Positions 51,051 through 64,000 of a stretch of 64,000 bases of DNA are shown here, piece after piece. Each line of letters begins with the position of its first letter. The first letter of the stretch is position 1. The stretch lies in the NCBI GenBank assembly GCA_943737045.1, contig CALSFV010000208.1, forward strand, positions 930,001 through 994,000, in the 5' to 3' direction. Below the pieces are notes generated by a model. It had not been told where the DNA came from. It searched no databases and saw only the letters and a list, made by a program, of their open reading frames with translations. Position numbers and translations under genes: made by a program. The stretch comes from Parapristionchus giblindavisi (Eukaryota > Nematoda > Chromadorea > Rhabditida > Diplogasteridae).

Positions 51051-52746
51051 AGGAATGATGCAATTCTTTTGTGATAAAAAATTCATATTTTGCTTTTTTC
51101 CTATCCAGAAAGCACACTACATAAAGTGGGTGGGGTTTGAATGAGCAAATAGTGAACTTAACGAATCATACAAATGTTCTATTTTTTTATATTAGTAAGC
51201 AAAATAATAGATATTAGTATTAAAAGATACATTGTTTCGATCAAAGTTCTAGACTGTGGTCTTCTCAATGGGGTTGGCCATCTTCAGTAAAAGCAAAAAA
51301 AAGTTTTTGAAAATCATGCGAATTTCATTTCTATGGTTAGTAGGCATAAAAGAAATATAACAATACATTTTAATACGTCAATAATATTATAACAATAATA
51401 CGATAAAAAATTGTCATGCAAAGTAGTATTTGATACTATTTGATATTTGATAAAGCACTATTTGTTTGGGGACAGTTGATTTTTTTAAAATTCGTTCCTA
51501 TAAAAAGGTTGGTAGTTTCAGTAGGTATTAGCTAACTTATCTATCATAAAGATCGATTTCTCCATCATCATATATGGCCATATTTAGTAGATTGTTGAGT
51601 AATACAGAGTAGGCCGAGACAACTTTGGAGAGGCATTTAAAGGTTGTTCGATTAGGAAATAAACATGCGAGAGTGCTATTGGATGGACGATCACAGTCGT
51701 TTGCGAAGCAAATATTGATTGGCTGGGAAGATGTATGTTTATGATAGATATCTATTTCAAAAAGAACTGATACTAGTTCAACATTTAATTTTACATTCAA
51801 TTGTAAGAACTACTATTTAGTTTTGAATGTGAACCGAACAAATAGGGTAATCAATCGAAATGGATTGCATTCTAGTTTAGAAGTCTTTTTTTCCGAAAAA
51901 TTTCTATAATTTCTAATACGTTCTCCGTGAAAAACATTTAGTTGATATGTGAGCTCGATTGATAATATACGAATATCTGATTAAGCTAATCTGATAGTCG
52001 TATGCTTTGATATAGATTGAACCACAATTGTTTATATCTTTTTTTAGATCAAGAAATTCATATTTATTATCTTCATATTCATTCTTTCTAGCTATAAGAT
52101 TCAAGATTTATCCTGAAATTTGTTTATGAAATCATTAACTTTGCGGATATATGAAAGAAATCGTCAATACTAATGGATCAATGTTTTCGATATTTCTATA
52201 AATATACTGATATTGCAAGATAGGATATCTGAGGTAATTTTCCCCCACATTATTCATTTGTGGTATACATATTTCTTGATTGTAATAGTAGAAATCTATA
52301 ATATTATATTTGAAACGTAGTCCAACAAAAGCTTAATGTCTTTCTTATTATACATATGTAATATTTTAAATTGTACTATTTAAACTGTTTTATTTTATTG
52401 TACTAATTTTAACATACAGAATATATAAAATATTAGTTGATCAGTGTGAAATGGCTGAATACTAATAACTGGATTGATACTAGCGATCTCTGCACTGTGG
52501 CCTTAATCATAACAATTATTTAGTATACTGTTACATATCTTTCGTATTATCATTGGTCTCGAGTGATCTTATTGTCAAACAGAAAACAAATTATTATCAA
52601 ACTCTATTTTTCCACAGCAGAACGAACAAAAGAGAATCGGACAAAAGAGTATAAAGAATGATTATATGAGATGATGATCTCCTTTTTGTTTTCATAGTAG
52701 CGCATTTTAAGACCTGCACCACATTCAACGACATTTTTCAGCTGGG
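51051..52746. other. AT-rich spacer between NRF copies 3 and 4
   Basis: About 1.7 kb, very AT-rich, no coding exon or clear repeat seen. The last 100 bp is the copy 4 promoter. Confidence 0.55.
52646..52655 (+). promoter_or_regulatory. TATA-like box of NRF copy 4
   Basis: AGAGTATAAA, identical to the element in copies 1 and 2, here 92 nt before the ATG. Confidence 0.45.
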
Positions 52747-55700
52747 ATGAGGCCATTAATTATATTCTTATTGTTACTTCCATTGACTTATGAGCTCAAC
52801 TTACTTGTAAGTTTTATCTTCATTTAATAGAATGTGATAATAATAAATAATAAATAAACTAGTATGTAATATTATTTTCAAAAACTACAAGTTTTAATTA
52901 TCGAGAAGTCCGGCGAATAGCTTGATCACTATTTCGATTTTTTCAGCAAGGCATCCCACCGTCGTTTATTGGTCCATTGATTAAGACAGCTCTGGAAGTG
53001 AATAAGATTCAATCAAAATGCTTCAATGGAATGAGATCGTGGGTTAAAGATCTGTTAGAAACTGCACAAATATTAAAGGTAAGTCTACTTGCCTACACTG
53101 AAATTGCGAAACCACAGTGCTAAACTGTAATTTCATTGGACCTTGTAAAGTGTTTAAGCCAATTGATGAAACTTGATGGTGATCTGTTGCCTTTAAGACT
53201 TCAAGCAATCTTACTGCGCTGCTACATAATAAACGATTGAGCGAGTTAAGCTATGCTACAAAACGTGCGTTTATTATTCATTTCATCTCAATTGCACACT
53301 ATACTGCAATATACAGTTAAATATTATACAGTATGATGCTGTATGTTTGTAGAGTTAGCCTCATTCGGACGTCCTGCAACACTGGATTTTGACCAACTAT
53401 CAGTTACATATCCTGGAGATCACACTCTCTGCGAAAAGATCGAAGTTGAGCACTATCCTATATACCGTGCACAGTCTGCTTTACTAGGCACCGTCGTACA
53501 AAACGAAATATTGCGTGGCACATTTCAATGTGAAATGGAACGAAGTGGACAAAAGTTTGATGTTCAGCGATTTTCCCATATTGGATTACACTCCGCTATC
53601 TTTTGATGAGAGTGAGAGATGCTCTCTTCCATATTCAGCCAATATCAAATATGGGATGTGCATTCCTGAGAGTTGTCATCATGATCAAGTGAGCATAACC
53701 TATGATTATAATTGAATGATTACAAATGTCTATTCTACTTAACATTGGGTTGATTTTGTGTTTACCATTACAAGAACCAAGAAATTTGATTTTCCTAAAA
53801 AAAATCTGATACATTGTTTCATGAAATATAATATGCAGGATGCTGCAAAACTGGTTGCTAATTTTACGAACAATGTGGTTGTTCTCTGTGATATCTCGTG
53901 TACTGGTCCTACTCAAGACAAAGGAGTATTCTTCTGGATTGTCAAGTGAGTTTATATGCAAAAATTCATTGAAAACAACTGCTTCAGCGGAATTCTCATC
54001 GTTCTTCTCTTATTGGCAGTCTCGTCTGCATGCTATGACTGCCTAACGGAAGAAAAGCAACCGTCCGAACAGTCTTTAGGTATGGTTTTGGTGATATCAT
54101 TTGACAAATTTGACAAATTTGGTGATTTGTGAGCACAGCCAAGAAACCCTGAGCACACAATTCATACGAGAAAGAATGAATCGTTTTGATTTTTAATATA
54201 GATGTTTTCATTGTCTACCGCAACAACATCATTGTTTCTACACTCCTTAGTTAAATTTTAAGAAAATTTCAGGACATCGTATGTTTATGAGTTTCAATAT
54301 TTTGGAGAATACCAGGCAAATTTTCTCAATGAATACGCATAAAGACGCAATTCTGTGTTTGGACGCACTACGTTTCCTCTCGCTCACTTGGATAATCATT
54401 GGCCATTCTCATATGTTCATGGCTGAAGCAAGTGAGCACACTTGTTTTATTGAACAACTCGTCTTATCTCTCGTTTTGGATAATAAAATTTGAAACAATC
54501 TGTGGCTAACACTGCAGAAACATTGTATCGACGTTTTTCAGGAAGTTATCCCTATGTGGTAATTTTCCACATTCGTTTTATCGGTTTTAGTAGTGTTCAA
54601 GGCATCTTTAACAATACGTTGTCTAACAATTATTTCGTTACAGTAAATGCCCGAACTCTTCTCGACGAACCGAAGCGCTTTATAAACTACATAATCTTCA
54701 ATGCATTTGTATCAGTTGACACATTCTTTCTCCTATCAGGATTGCTGGTATCCTATGTATTCTTCAAGGTCTGTTTAACGAAACAATAAATATAATTTCC
54801 GAAAATTAATGCAGAATTATCAAAAGTATCCCACGAAGGTTTACAATCCGATGCTATGGATTAAATACTACCTTCACAGATATTTGAGGTTTTGTGATGA
54901 GCATGTATTATTTAATGCAAGCGCAATTGCAGATTGACTCCTTCATACATGTTTTTCGTTGCATTCTATATGGTGTGGACTCCACAGATGCACAATGCGT
55001 TTACCGTAGAATCATGTGAGATGTATATCTATTAATCAAGATAAAACAGAAATTTCAGCTCAGAATTTCACGAGAACGGCTGAATTGTGTGAGAAATCAT
55101 GGTGGAAGAACGCACTTTACATCAATAATTTTGATCATGTCCAGAACATTGTAATTTCAGCTTTGAAATTATCCGATTTGACCTATTCTTTTTAGTGCTA
55201 CCCAATCTCGTGGTTCCTAGCTGTTGATACTCAACTCTACCTAGTTGCTCCTTTATTCCTTTTGGCCTTTGTATATTCGTGTGAGGATTTATTTATTCAT
55301 AGACACCAGCTAATTTGAAATTCTCGGCTCTGACAATGCTCGCTCTCTTTCTTTGTCTACTAGAGAGCGTAATCAGAGTAGCGAGTTAAATTAGCTCGTG
55401 GGGTACCATTAATAGACATTGTCGTGTTAATATTAATTCACCATTTCAGACAAAATGGGAATCTTCGTTGCTCTGCTCGGTATCACCGCATCTGTCGTGA
55501 CGAATGCAGTGGAAACTTACAAATATGACCTTGTAGCTCTCATGTTCTTCTTCTATAAACCCGATAGGTAGATTCATATCGATGGTTAGGTGAATAGATA
55601 TTTGTGCTTGAGACTGAGAAAGTACGCAACACACTCGTACATAAAGCCATGGATCCGATGTATTCCTTATGTAAGCGGAATTCTTTTGGGATATTTCATC

Positions 55701-56841
55701 CTTCAAGTACGAAAAGGAACAATTACAGTAAAGAAGCCGAATAAGGTATGACACTCGCTTCAGTGAGAGTACCTAATACTCATCCGGAACACCCTATTTA
55801 AAAAAAAAATTCCTGCGTGAAACTGCGGTAGCTAGTGCGAATTTTTTTCAAATTAGCTTTTAGGTACCCTTTTGCCATCTTTATTTATTGAAGATATTTT
55901 TCTTCAGTTCGTTATTTTGTTGACATGGATCTTCAGTGCCATAATATCAATCGTCATAATCTTCTGTGTTGCAGACTACGCTGCAGGTTAGATGAACGCA
56001 ATGCACGCAAACAGCTTTTCCGTTTCAAATTTCGATGTTATCGTTACAGGTAGAGTGGAGTGGAGTCCATTCGTGAGTCAATTATATGGTTCTCTGTCAA
56101 AGATAGGATGGTCCCTAGTCGTAGGATGGGTGATCTACGCATGTACATTCAACTGGACAGGTACACCTTCAGTTGATGTTCAAATGTATCATATGGCGCA
56201 TTCCAGGCCCCGTCAAGGCCTTGCTAGAGCATCCTATGTGGTACCCACTCGGAAGACTATCATACTGCGCATTTTTGACGCATTGGGTCGGTCTGCAGGT
56301 ACGTTTCATTATTGAATTATTCGTTTATCGTATGTCATAATTTAGCTTGTGTTCACTATGAGAGACAACTCTATTCACTTCTCGTCGATTCTACATACGG
56401 TAATAATAACAGTAAAATCTCACATCCTGCAGAGATACAATAGTCCTTTGCTGTGAATAAAAATGCAATGAAGAAAGCGTATTTATACATACATCAATTA
56501 AAGATTCTCACCGTTGCGATACCATGTCTGTTTGCGAGTTATATAATGGCGTACGTGTGGAGCTGTCTTGTCGAGATTCCTACGATGAAGATTGAAACTA
56601 TGCTAATATCCAGACTCACTGAGGTAATCCTTATTTTTAAATGACAGTCAATGTTAACGTTAACACACATAATCATTATTACATATTTTTCACATCCGCT
56701 TATGACCACAATGGACAACTTTAATTACAGAAACCAAGGAAGCAGAAAGAGCCGTACAAGGTCTACAGTAGAGAAGATCAAGTTCCGGCTAATGGCAGTG
56801 ATTCTTACAAGTTGACCGTGATTCCTGTGAATGGTCATTAA
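52747..56841 (+). CDS. NRF-6-like acyltransferase, array copy 4
   Basis: Fourth paralog, with the same architecture. Signal peptide MRPLIIFLLLLPLTYELNLL in exon 1. NRF domain with PGDHTLC, YCVAHFNVKWNEVD and GMCIPESCHHDQ, then CDISCTGPTQDKGVFFW. Acyltransferase domain with FNILENTRQIF, FLSLTWIIIGHSH, VSVDTFFLLSGLLVSYVF, WFLAVDTQLYLVAPL, HPMWYPLGRLSYCAFLTHW and SCLVEIPTMKIET. The tail ends KLTVIPVNGH. The ATG is 5 nt after an acceptor. Exon order mirrors copies 1-3, supporting tandem duplication of one ancestral gene. I found no stop or frame break. Confidence 0.94.
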
Positions 56842-57554
56842 TCATCATTGCTATACTTCAATGTAATATGATTGTAGTCCCTGCTTGTACATCTGCCCAT
56901 AAATATCATGTACTCAACACCAACAAAGATTTGGCTAAAAAAAGTGCGACTATACATTTATTCGGTGAGATCAATAAAATAGAATAATGAGGTGCTGGTG
57001 TATGGAATATTAAACTACACTTACAATCTGTGTATAACGATGATAGAATTCTGGAATCGCTACTCAATCGATGCATAGAACAAACTCTCAATATATATGT
57101 AACGTATATGAATGAAGTAAAAAGAATGCATAGAACTCTCGACTAGTCGACTAAGACAAGAATAGCTTACGGTGTGTATGTGTTTGTGTTATGAGGCACG
57201 TGGTTGTATTCTACCAAATAGTAAGGGTGCGCATCGGGAATGGAAACAGAACGTATCTCGGGAGGGCAAAAGGGACATAAAACGAGTAAAATAAATTGTT
57301 GCAAAATCGAGACAGTGTTGTTCAGGAGGCATAATCTGAGTTGGAGAAAATATCAACAGTTGGGATGAACATCAAGGTATACAAAATCAAAAAAAAGAGA
57401 TAAAAAGAAGAATATTAGTTACGAACCGGGATGATTGAAAAGGTGATTAAAAAAGATGGTTAGAAATATTTAAGGGGATACGTTGATAAATATTGTACGA
57501 GTATACAGATCAATTATGCTGGACAATGATATCATAACCAGAACGTTCTCTTTC
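56842..57554. other. Convergent intergenic region
   Basis: Lies between the 3' ends of NRF copy 4 (+) and the next gene (-). No coding sequence seen; contains both 3'UTRs. Confidence 0.6.
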
Positions 57555-60500
57555 CTAATTTGTTCTTTTCTTCACGTGAAACTGATGGAAAGGAGGATTC
57601 GCTGGTCTCTGACCATGAAGAGGATTCGCGTTCGGATTCCCTGGTCTCGGGTTGTGCGGATTCGGTCCCTCTCGGTGCGGATTGCGATTCAAGCTGGATG
57701 CTCTGTCTCTGTGCGGGATACCTAATTGTGGTCTATCTCTATGTGCGTGAGGGTTCGCAGGCCTGTCACGGTGCACATTCGACGGTCTATCTCTATGGGC
57801 ATTTCGATGGGGATTCGGGTTCATGGGCCTGTCTCGGGTCGGATTCTGTGGCCTCTGACCGTGCGGACCTGGTATATCTCTTTGCATAATCGGGTCAGCC
57901 ATCAATGGTCTTGGGCTCTGTGGGTTGGGGCTTGCCGCTGGCGGATTCTTCGCTGCCAGCATCGCCTGTTGCTGCGCAAAGTATGGATTGAATTGAGATT
58001 GATCGTTGAGTACGGGAAGTTTGATGGCGTAAGGTCGCTTCGCCTTGGCACCACTGAAATACACATTCATCATAATGTAAACTGTGAGTGGCATTGCTCA
58101 CCTTTTGTAGAATTCAGCAACGTATTCAGCGTGTTTGATTGCATCACGTGATATTGCCTTGGCCTGAAATGAGAAATTTAATAATTTACTATTTCGTAAT
58201 TCTTGATACTAAATATCGGATATTATAATTAATCTATCTTGAATCGTGTAATCCATGTCAGTCTTTTATTATGTAATATACCTCTTCAATAATCCTATCA
58301 GCAAGTTGTGGCAGTATCTGTGACTGTCCAATCACGTGGGCGTAGTAGTAAATTCGATTGATATCCTGAAAATGAATGAAATAATGATTTTATCATGCTG
58401 TATAAAAATATATTATTAAGGAAGCAAGGCAAAAAGAGTCGCGGCCTTTCTAACGACCATGAATACAAATACAGCTATTATGCAATTTTTTTCGTAATTA
58501 ATAGTATTACTATCATATCACTAACATTGTATAGGTACTGTGCTCTTTCTGGAAGTTTCTTCAGATTCTTTCGAATCTTGACAATATCATTGCTGATCCC
58601 GTCGGAAGTCAGCCAGTTTGTTCCTGAATAACAATTCTTGATCCTCATTTTCCCCCGCCATTACGAGCGTGTTTTTTCATCCCTTATATAATTATTCCCA
58701 TCTGCCTTTCTAATAACGACTCGAAAAACAGTCTGGGGCTCATGCGTGAATCTTACGTCAGCCACAATAACAATAATATATTCCATCCATTACACTGTTC
58801 GTCTCCTTTATTTATTGTACGACTTACGATGAGCAACGTAGCTGGCTGGGGTACCCTTATTCTTGCCAGAGAGACGGATTTGTTCGACGGGTAGTTTGGG
58901 ATCCAGGTAGTGCGTGATAACCTGCAAAGATCAAAGATCTTTTTTTTGCTGTGCATCTGCTGTTATGACTGATTGTCTGATGAATACTAATGAATACACA
59001 AGAGAAATGATCATTAGGCCATGTTATTCATAACATCCATCGAAATGAGAATAGACATAGATAAAGTAAGAAGAGAGACTGACATGTTCAAAATCTGGTA
59101 CGAAGGTGTGCGTGAACTTATTCGGTTTCTGAACAGTAGACATGCGAAGGATGTCATCTCCATTGCTGTTCATCGTCGTAGAAAGGATAGCATAGACGCC
59201 AGTGTTCGTTAGACAAAGTGCGACCACGTCCTCAAATACATGACAGTAATTATAACGACACGACTAATAAAACTATTTCATTGAAGTAAATCCTAATCAG
59301 CCAATACAAGTCCGATTTTTATGCAATAGTGAATAATAACAACTGTTAAACTTTTAAAATAATGCTTGAAAATGCATTATAGAAATATTTATATTCGAGA
59401 ATACAGTATATCAGTAATCGTGTCGAGGATGGCATACCTGAGTACGAAGTCCAGCAGTGAGAATCTGTACGAGATATGGAGCAGTGGGATAATCTTCATC
59501 TTCCTCATCCATAATTGGATGTCCATGGACGAAATTGAGTCGAGATGTGTTGACATAGCGAAGAGCATCACGCACGATATTAGTGATGAAGTCCTGGAAT
59601 CGATCAGATTTTTTAGAATCAGAAGATTCCTACTTGCTGTAGACAGTTTACGTGTTCACTCGCAGTCGAGTATCATATTTTTCAAATAAAATTAAGTATA
59701 GATTTAAATACGATGTCAAAGGATATTTAGAAATTAATGGTGGGAAAACTTTAAAATTATCAATGTTACTAACATGATTAATGTCACGTCGATCGACATC
59801 GCCATCGTCTTCTTCGTCAATTGTTAACTCCATATTGAACGAATCATCTGTCGTCTCAGTTGATTCTTCATTCATCATCTCCTCTTCTTCTTCTTTAACT
59901 ACCACTTCTCTTTTTTCAGGCTCCTTTTTCTTCTCGTCTTCGACAATCGTTGTCCGAGGACTGAATGGTCTGATCATATCAGGCATATCCTGAAAGGATA
60001 AATGCTTATTATTATGATGTTTTTGACATTAATTCATTAATATATCATATAAGCTCTACAATTTTCTGCTTCTCACTCTCTTTACAAACTGTATTTAAAT
60101 TCTTTGTCTTTGTATTCTTTTATCATATAATATCTACGGTCGTTCAAGTTGAATACCTCAGTTCCCTCATCGTCGTTATCGCTCTCGCCATCTTGGACTG
60201 TCGCTCGCCTTTGTCTCTTCGTCGTCCTTCCAGACTCGGATTGTTTCTCAGTCGCTCTTTTATCGCCTGGCCTACTCGAAGATGTCTGACCAGAGACATC
60301 TTTGAACAATACATGCATGTCATGTTCTTTCGGAGACGGAACAGGACTTGGTTCTTTTGAATCGAATCGAGGAATTGTTTTCTTGTCGGTGAAATCACAG
60401 AATATTCCAGGTGGGAAGAATGACCTCCTCTTTCCCATTGGTCCATTCTCTAATTCATCATTGACAGAACTTGGTTTCTCACTGGGAAGAGTCAGAGCAT

Positions 60501-63500
60501 GTGCATCGCTTTCATCGATTGATTCCAGTGTTTCATTCGGGGTTACGGTAGAGTGATATCCTTCCATGGGCGTTTCTCTTCCCGAATCGTAGTCACTCAT
60601 GGGCGAGCTGCCTCGAGTTGAGACGGGAGATCCAGTAGATGGCGTGTCCTCAACTGTCTCTTCGATATCTGAAAAGAGATCAAATTTTATCTCTTCAATC
60701 GATGTACCTCTCAATTTTCTATATCAATTCAACTATCGTTTGTTAGTAATAATATGACAAGGAGATTATATTTAACATATAAACAGAACAAGAGATATGT
60801 TTACATTGAATATGCGACGTCCGTCACAGTATTTTTTTGCATACCAGCCCTGATGTTTATATAAACAATATATTCTCCCTGTCAATCGTCTACTGTGCTT
60901 TATCAGGCCGAACTTGATTGATTGAAAGGAGGAAAAGACCCAAAACAACTCTCGTCTCTCGTTCAATTCTATCACTTTTCAGTTTTCCTCCAACGCTTCG
61001 CTTAATCGGGACACCCAACGTTTTTGCTCACCCTGGGAGGTTGACCCTTGGTGAAATGTTCCTCTCCCCAATTAATCTCCTTTTCATCAATCACTATAAT
61101 GAATCACTCTGGTCCCTACTCCATCTTTCTTATCTCGCCACTATCTTCCCCTTATTCTCGTCAGTAACTAGACTCTCTTATCTACACTGCTAGCCATAAG
61201 CAGACAGCGCGGCCATTCGACCAAACCCGTATATCAATCTCGTCATATCTAGTAGTCACGTAATGTCTGTGCCATGTGATCGCAACAATTCAACAACCCC
61301 TCAAACGTCAAATCATGTCCCCAAAATTTAAAGGAAGGGATGTTCTGTCTTGTTATTCGGACGTGGTCACAGGGAGAAAGAGTTCTACTGTCCACTTTGT
61401 ACTTAGACTGGTACGACTAGGAGAGAGGAGAGGGAGTGGATGCGAAAGTGCACCCTCAGGGAAGAAAGAACGATGGAGAGAGGAAGAAAGAGGTAGAGAA
61501 AGGAAGCGATAGGGTTCTGCTACGCAAAAATAGAGAGAGGAAAGAGAAGGAGAGATGGGGAAGATAGATTGCCTCCTTCTCAAGTCCAACAGTATTTTCC
61601 TTTCCCTCGCTACCACCTAGAGAGGGGGGAGGAAGGGAGAGATAGGGAGGGAAATACAAGACAAATTAGCATGGGCGACTGCAGTATTTGTGGCAGAAAT
61701 AGGAAGGAAAGTGCAATGGACTTTTGCTGAATCTGCACTTGTTCCCTCTTTTGCATGAAAAGATCAACATCATTTGAAAACGAATTAAGACAAGGTCATC
61801 GCCGAACAAAATAAAGTCATGATTCTCAGGGCTAGTGTATGGAATTCTCTATAATCATATATGCATATTTCATAAAACTAAAAAAAACTAAGACGAATTT
61901 AAAGGGCGTACATATATTTCAATTTTCAATAGTACATGTATGAATATCAATCTTTTTTTCCAAATGGCAGTTTTGAACCGTTTCGCACCAAACAATCTTG
62001 TATGTATCTTTGCTCGCAATCTTACCCACCCTTTCCACTCCCACAACTTACCATCGTCAGTGATGAAGACGGGGAATACATGATGAGTCCCTGTAGTCTC
62101 AGTGTTCCCGAGTGCGGTTGGATGCATGAACGCGATGACATTAAATTCCGTTGTCATTGGGTCGTTGAAGGAGTGATCGATCTGCGCAGATTTATACCAT
62201 AGTTTAATCTTTCTGTTCCAGTTTTTTCTCTGTTCTTTCTCTTATCTCGGATAAAGAACGTGAGAGAGTGTGAGAGTAATGAAGAGATAAGAGCGAGAAG
62301 AGGCTACACTTTTCGCAGATGTGACCAATTACACTAACGATTAGGGGAGGTCCAATATCAGATCGAAGAGAAAAGGATAAGAAAGAGTTGGAGAGAATAT
62401 TACCTTCATCTTAGTGCATAGATGTCCGAGTCGCAGATTGTAGATGGATCTTTCGAAAAGATCTTCAACTACTGAAGCCACTAGTGCATCTTTACTCTCG
62501 AAATCACCCATGAAGTAATGATGCCAATCACACTCCGTCTCCACTGACGCCTGAAAGCATGAAAGATCATACAATGACTCAGATGCGAACAGACTGTTAC
62601 ATTGATACCATTATATAGGACTTGCTATCCTTACGTTATCGTCATTGTTAATTGCCACAATTTTCTCATTAATTTAAGCCAAATCTGTCATCTAACTACT
62701 AAATTACATCATGTAATCTTTGCTGCCCTTCTGATGCTAAAAAGGTCTGATGCAGAAGTCTGTTTGTTACAACTACGGCCTCATATTATCTTTTGTGAAA
62801 GACAATTACATGAAAAACAAATGACAATGACCTATTCAGGGTATTTATCCTTATCAAACATTCACACATTCATCTTCTCCTCTTACCTTCCCTTCTTCTT
62901 TTGTCTATCTCTCATCTAATTCTCTTAGATAGTCAACAACTTTTTCAACCTTTTTCAATTCTCTCATCGTCCTCCTCATTTTCTCTCTTTTACTTCTTTA
63001 ACGCACTCCATGTCACAAGCTTTCTCGTCTCTTTTTTCTCTATTCTCTCTTCATCTCTCCTATTCACTATATACAATTCAAATGTGGATCTTCTTCCTTT
63101 AATAGAAGTAAAAGAGCAAGAGACTAAGAAAGGCATCTCATCCGATTAACAGTTCATCAAGAATTCATTACAGACTATCGATAACTAATGTAGATTGAAC
63201 ATCGATTGGGCTTTGGGAGTTAAAGAATGAGACGAGATTCACCACCACAAAAGAAAAGAGTTATTTGCGTCTGAATATAAGATAATATTTCAACGTTTCT
63301 ACTTAATTTCCTATCGTCAAATTCCCCACGAATTGCATTATTTGTGTATGGGGGTTCCAAATACCACACAATCACCTTCCTATCGATTATGAATGCCACC
63401 CAATATTCGTCGTGGTAGGGTCACCAATGGTAGATTATGTGTGGGCTCAAATACCCCCCTACATCGACATATGAAACACTCTTAACGAATTTCCGATTCC

Positions 63501-64000
63501 ACCTTTTTTTCTAGTACACGAGACAAATTTCTTTCTACTTTTCTCTCGTTTCGGAGACATTTCCTTAATTTCTCCATCCTCATTTGATGTATTTTCTAAT
63601 TCACACGTTCACTATACAAAATCCCTCTCTCTATCTCTGTTATCTCGCCAGAGTCCTTCCCCCTCTCGGTCTAACTTCCTCTCCAGCGCCCCTGTCTCTC
63701 ACATCCCTCCTAATGCGCGTGAATTCAGTTTAGATTATGTTTAGAAAAAGCTTAATCCTTTCAAAGATGTAGAGATATGTATTAGTGATGTCATTCGTAT
63801 AGCAAATGGTTCAGAATAGGCATATTACTACTTTAAACGAATTCAGAACAAATCAAGATGGTACAGAAATCTGATTTAAGAGAGGACTACGATATGTGCG
63901 ATGGCTCTAGAGATTGGAGACTATCATAACCGCCGTACGACACATAATCTATCGTACCTGTAGTGCTAAACTCGTGGCAGCGATCTCATCAAGTTCATTC
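57555..64000 (-). CDS. Unrecognised multi-exon protein with HRDRP-rich tail, 5' end outside window
   Basis: Protein not recognised. Exons on the minus strand, listed 5' to 3': 64000-63958 (partial), 62550-62404, 62181-62052, 60668-60157, 59989-59774, 59593-59438, 59230-59084, 58921-58828, 58623-58526, 58365-58282, 58163-58102, 58053-57555. Every junction is phase-consistent. Order of regions: a globular N-terminal part (CDWHHYFMGDFESKDALVAS, TEFNVIAFMHPTALGNTE); a disordered Ser/Pro-rich region with basic KRQRR and DNDDEGTE; an acidic stretch (VVKEEEEEMMNEE); a second globular part (DALRYVNTSRLNFVHGHPIM, VVALCLTNTGVYAILS, DINRIYYYAHVIGQSQ, ISRDAIKHAEYVAEFY); then a tail rich in His/Arg/Pro/Asn with repeated HRDRP. 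KRQRR could be a nuclear localisation signal. The intron 60669-62051 is the longest (1.4 kb). Confidence 0.8.
57600..57860 (-). repeat. HRDRP-type codon repeat in the C-terminal exon
   Basis: The coding strand repeats a short unit giving HRDRP/NPHR/RP motifs about ten times with variation (HRDRPSN, HRDRPAN, HRDRPQL, HRDRASS). It is low-complexity, strongly basic and probably disordered. Confidence 0.7.
61380..61660. repeat. Purine-rich low-complexity block in intron
   Basis: G/A-rich on the + strand (AGAGAGGAGAGGGAG-like units), within the large 60669-62051 intron of the minus-strand gene. No coding role seen. Confidence 0.6.

Noticed and set aside
57560..58151. Plus-strand frames opposite the HRDRP exon
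   Set aside because: They are shadows of the repetitive minus-strand coding exon; the minus strand has phase-consistent splice junctions.
60840..60860. CCAGCCCTGATG, similar to the right end of the hAT MITE
   Set aside because: No matching left end or target duplication was found nearby.

Overview
The window is nuclear genomic DNA from a nematode, most likely a rhabditid or diplogastrid; the species cannot be read from the sequence. The reasons are many short introns (often 45-60 bp) ending in TTTCAG, genes whose ATG sits a few bases after an isolated splice acceptor (as in spliced-leader trans-splicing), and nematode-typical families: an SRH/SRI-like chemoreceptor, a DUF1679 CHK-kinase-like protein, a neuropeptide-like protein (NLP) precursor and a tandem array of NRF-6-like acyltransferases. 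Exon models were built by hand from reading frame, phase and splice signals.

Layout. 1-6486 (+): the 3' part of a co-SMAD (SMAD4/SMA-4-like) gene, from the end of the MH1 domain through the complete MH2 domain. 7502-9747 (+): a membrane-anchored short-chain dehydrogenase. 10814-13586 (+): a CHK-kinase-like (DUF1679) protein. 14154-15805 (+): a 7TM chemoreceptor. 15806-19190: gene-poor. About 19191-23711 (+): an unrecognised multi-exon gene with an acidic C-terminus and a small hAT-type MITE in one intron. 25099-25600 (+): a neuropeptide precursor. 28646-35650 (+): a long coiled-coil protein resembling FAM184.

36620-56841 (+) holds four consecutive, apparently intact genes of the NRF-6 (nose resistant to fluoxetine)/acyltransferase-3 family. 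They share a signal-peptide exon, an NRF domain with a C-[IL]-P-E-S-C motif and a polytopic acyltransferase domain. Each ATG lies exactly 5 nt after a splice acceptor, and three copies share the same TATA-like decamer. Copy 2 carries a candidate piggyBac-type MITE in an intron. Copy 3 carries a 1.7 kb foldback element exactly at the 3' splice site of intron 1.

57555-64000 (-): an unrecognised multi-exon gene on the opposite strand that continues past the right edge and ends in an HRDRP-rich tail.

There is no sign that the genes form one pathway. The SMAD gene belongs to TGF-beta/BMP signalling, the neuropeptide and chemoreceptor to neuronal signalling, and the NRF array to secretory or epithelial lipid-type acyl transfer. 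The most unusual structure is the transposon-like insertion at the copy-3 splice acceptor, which appears to have rebuilt a working acceptor at its far end.
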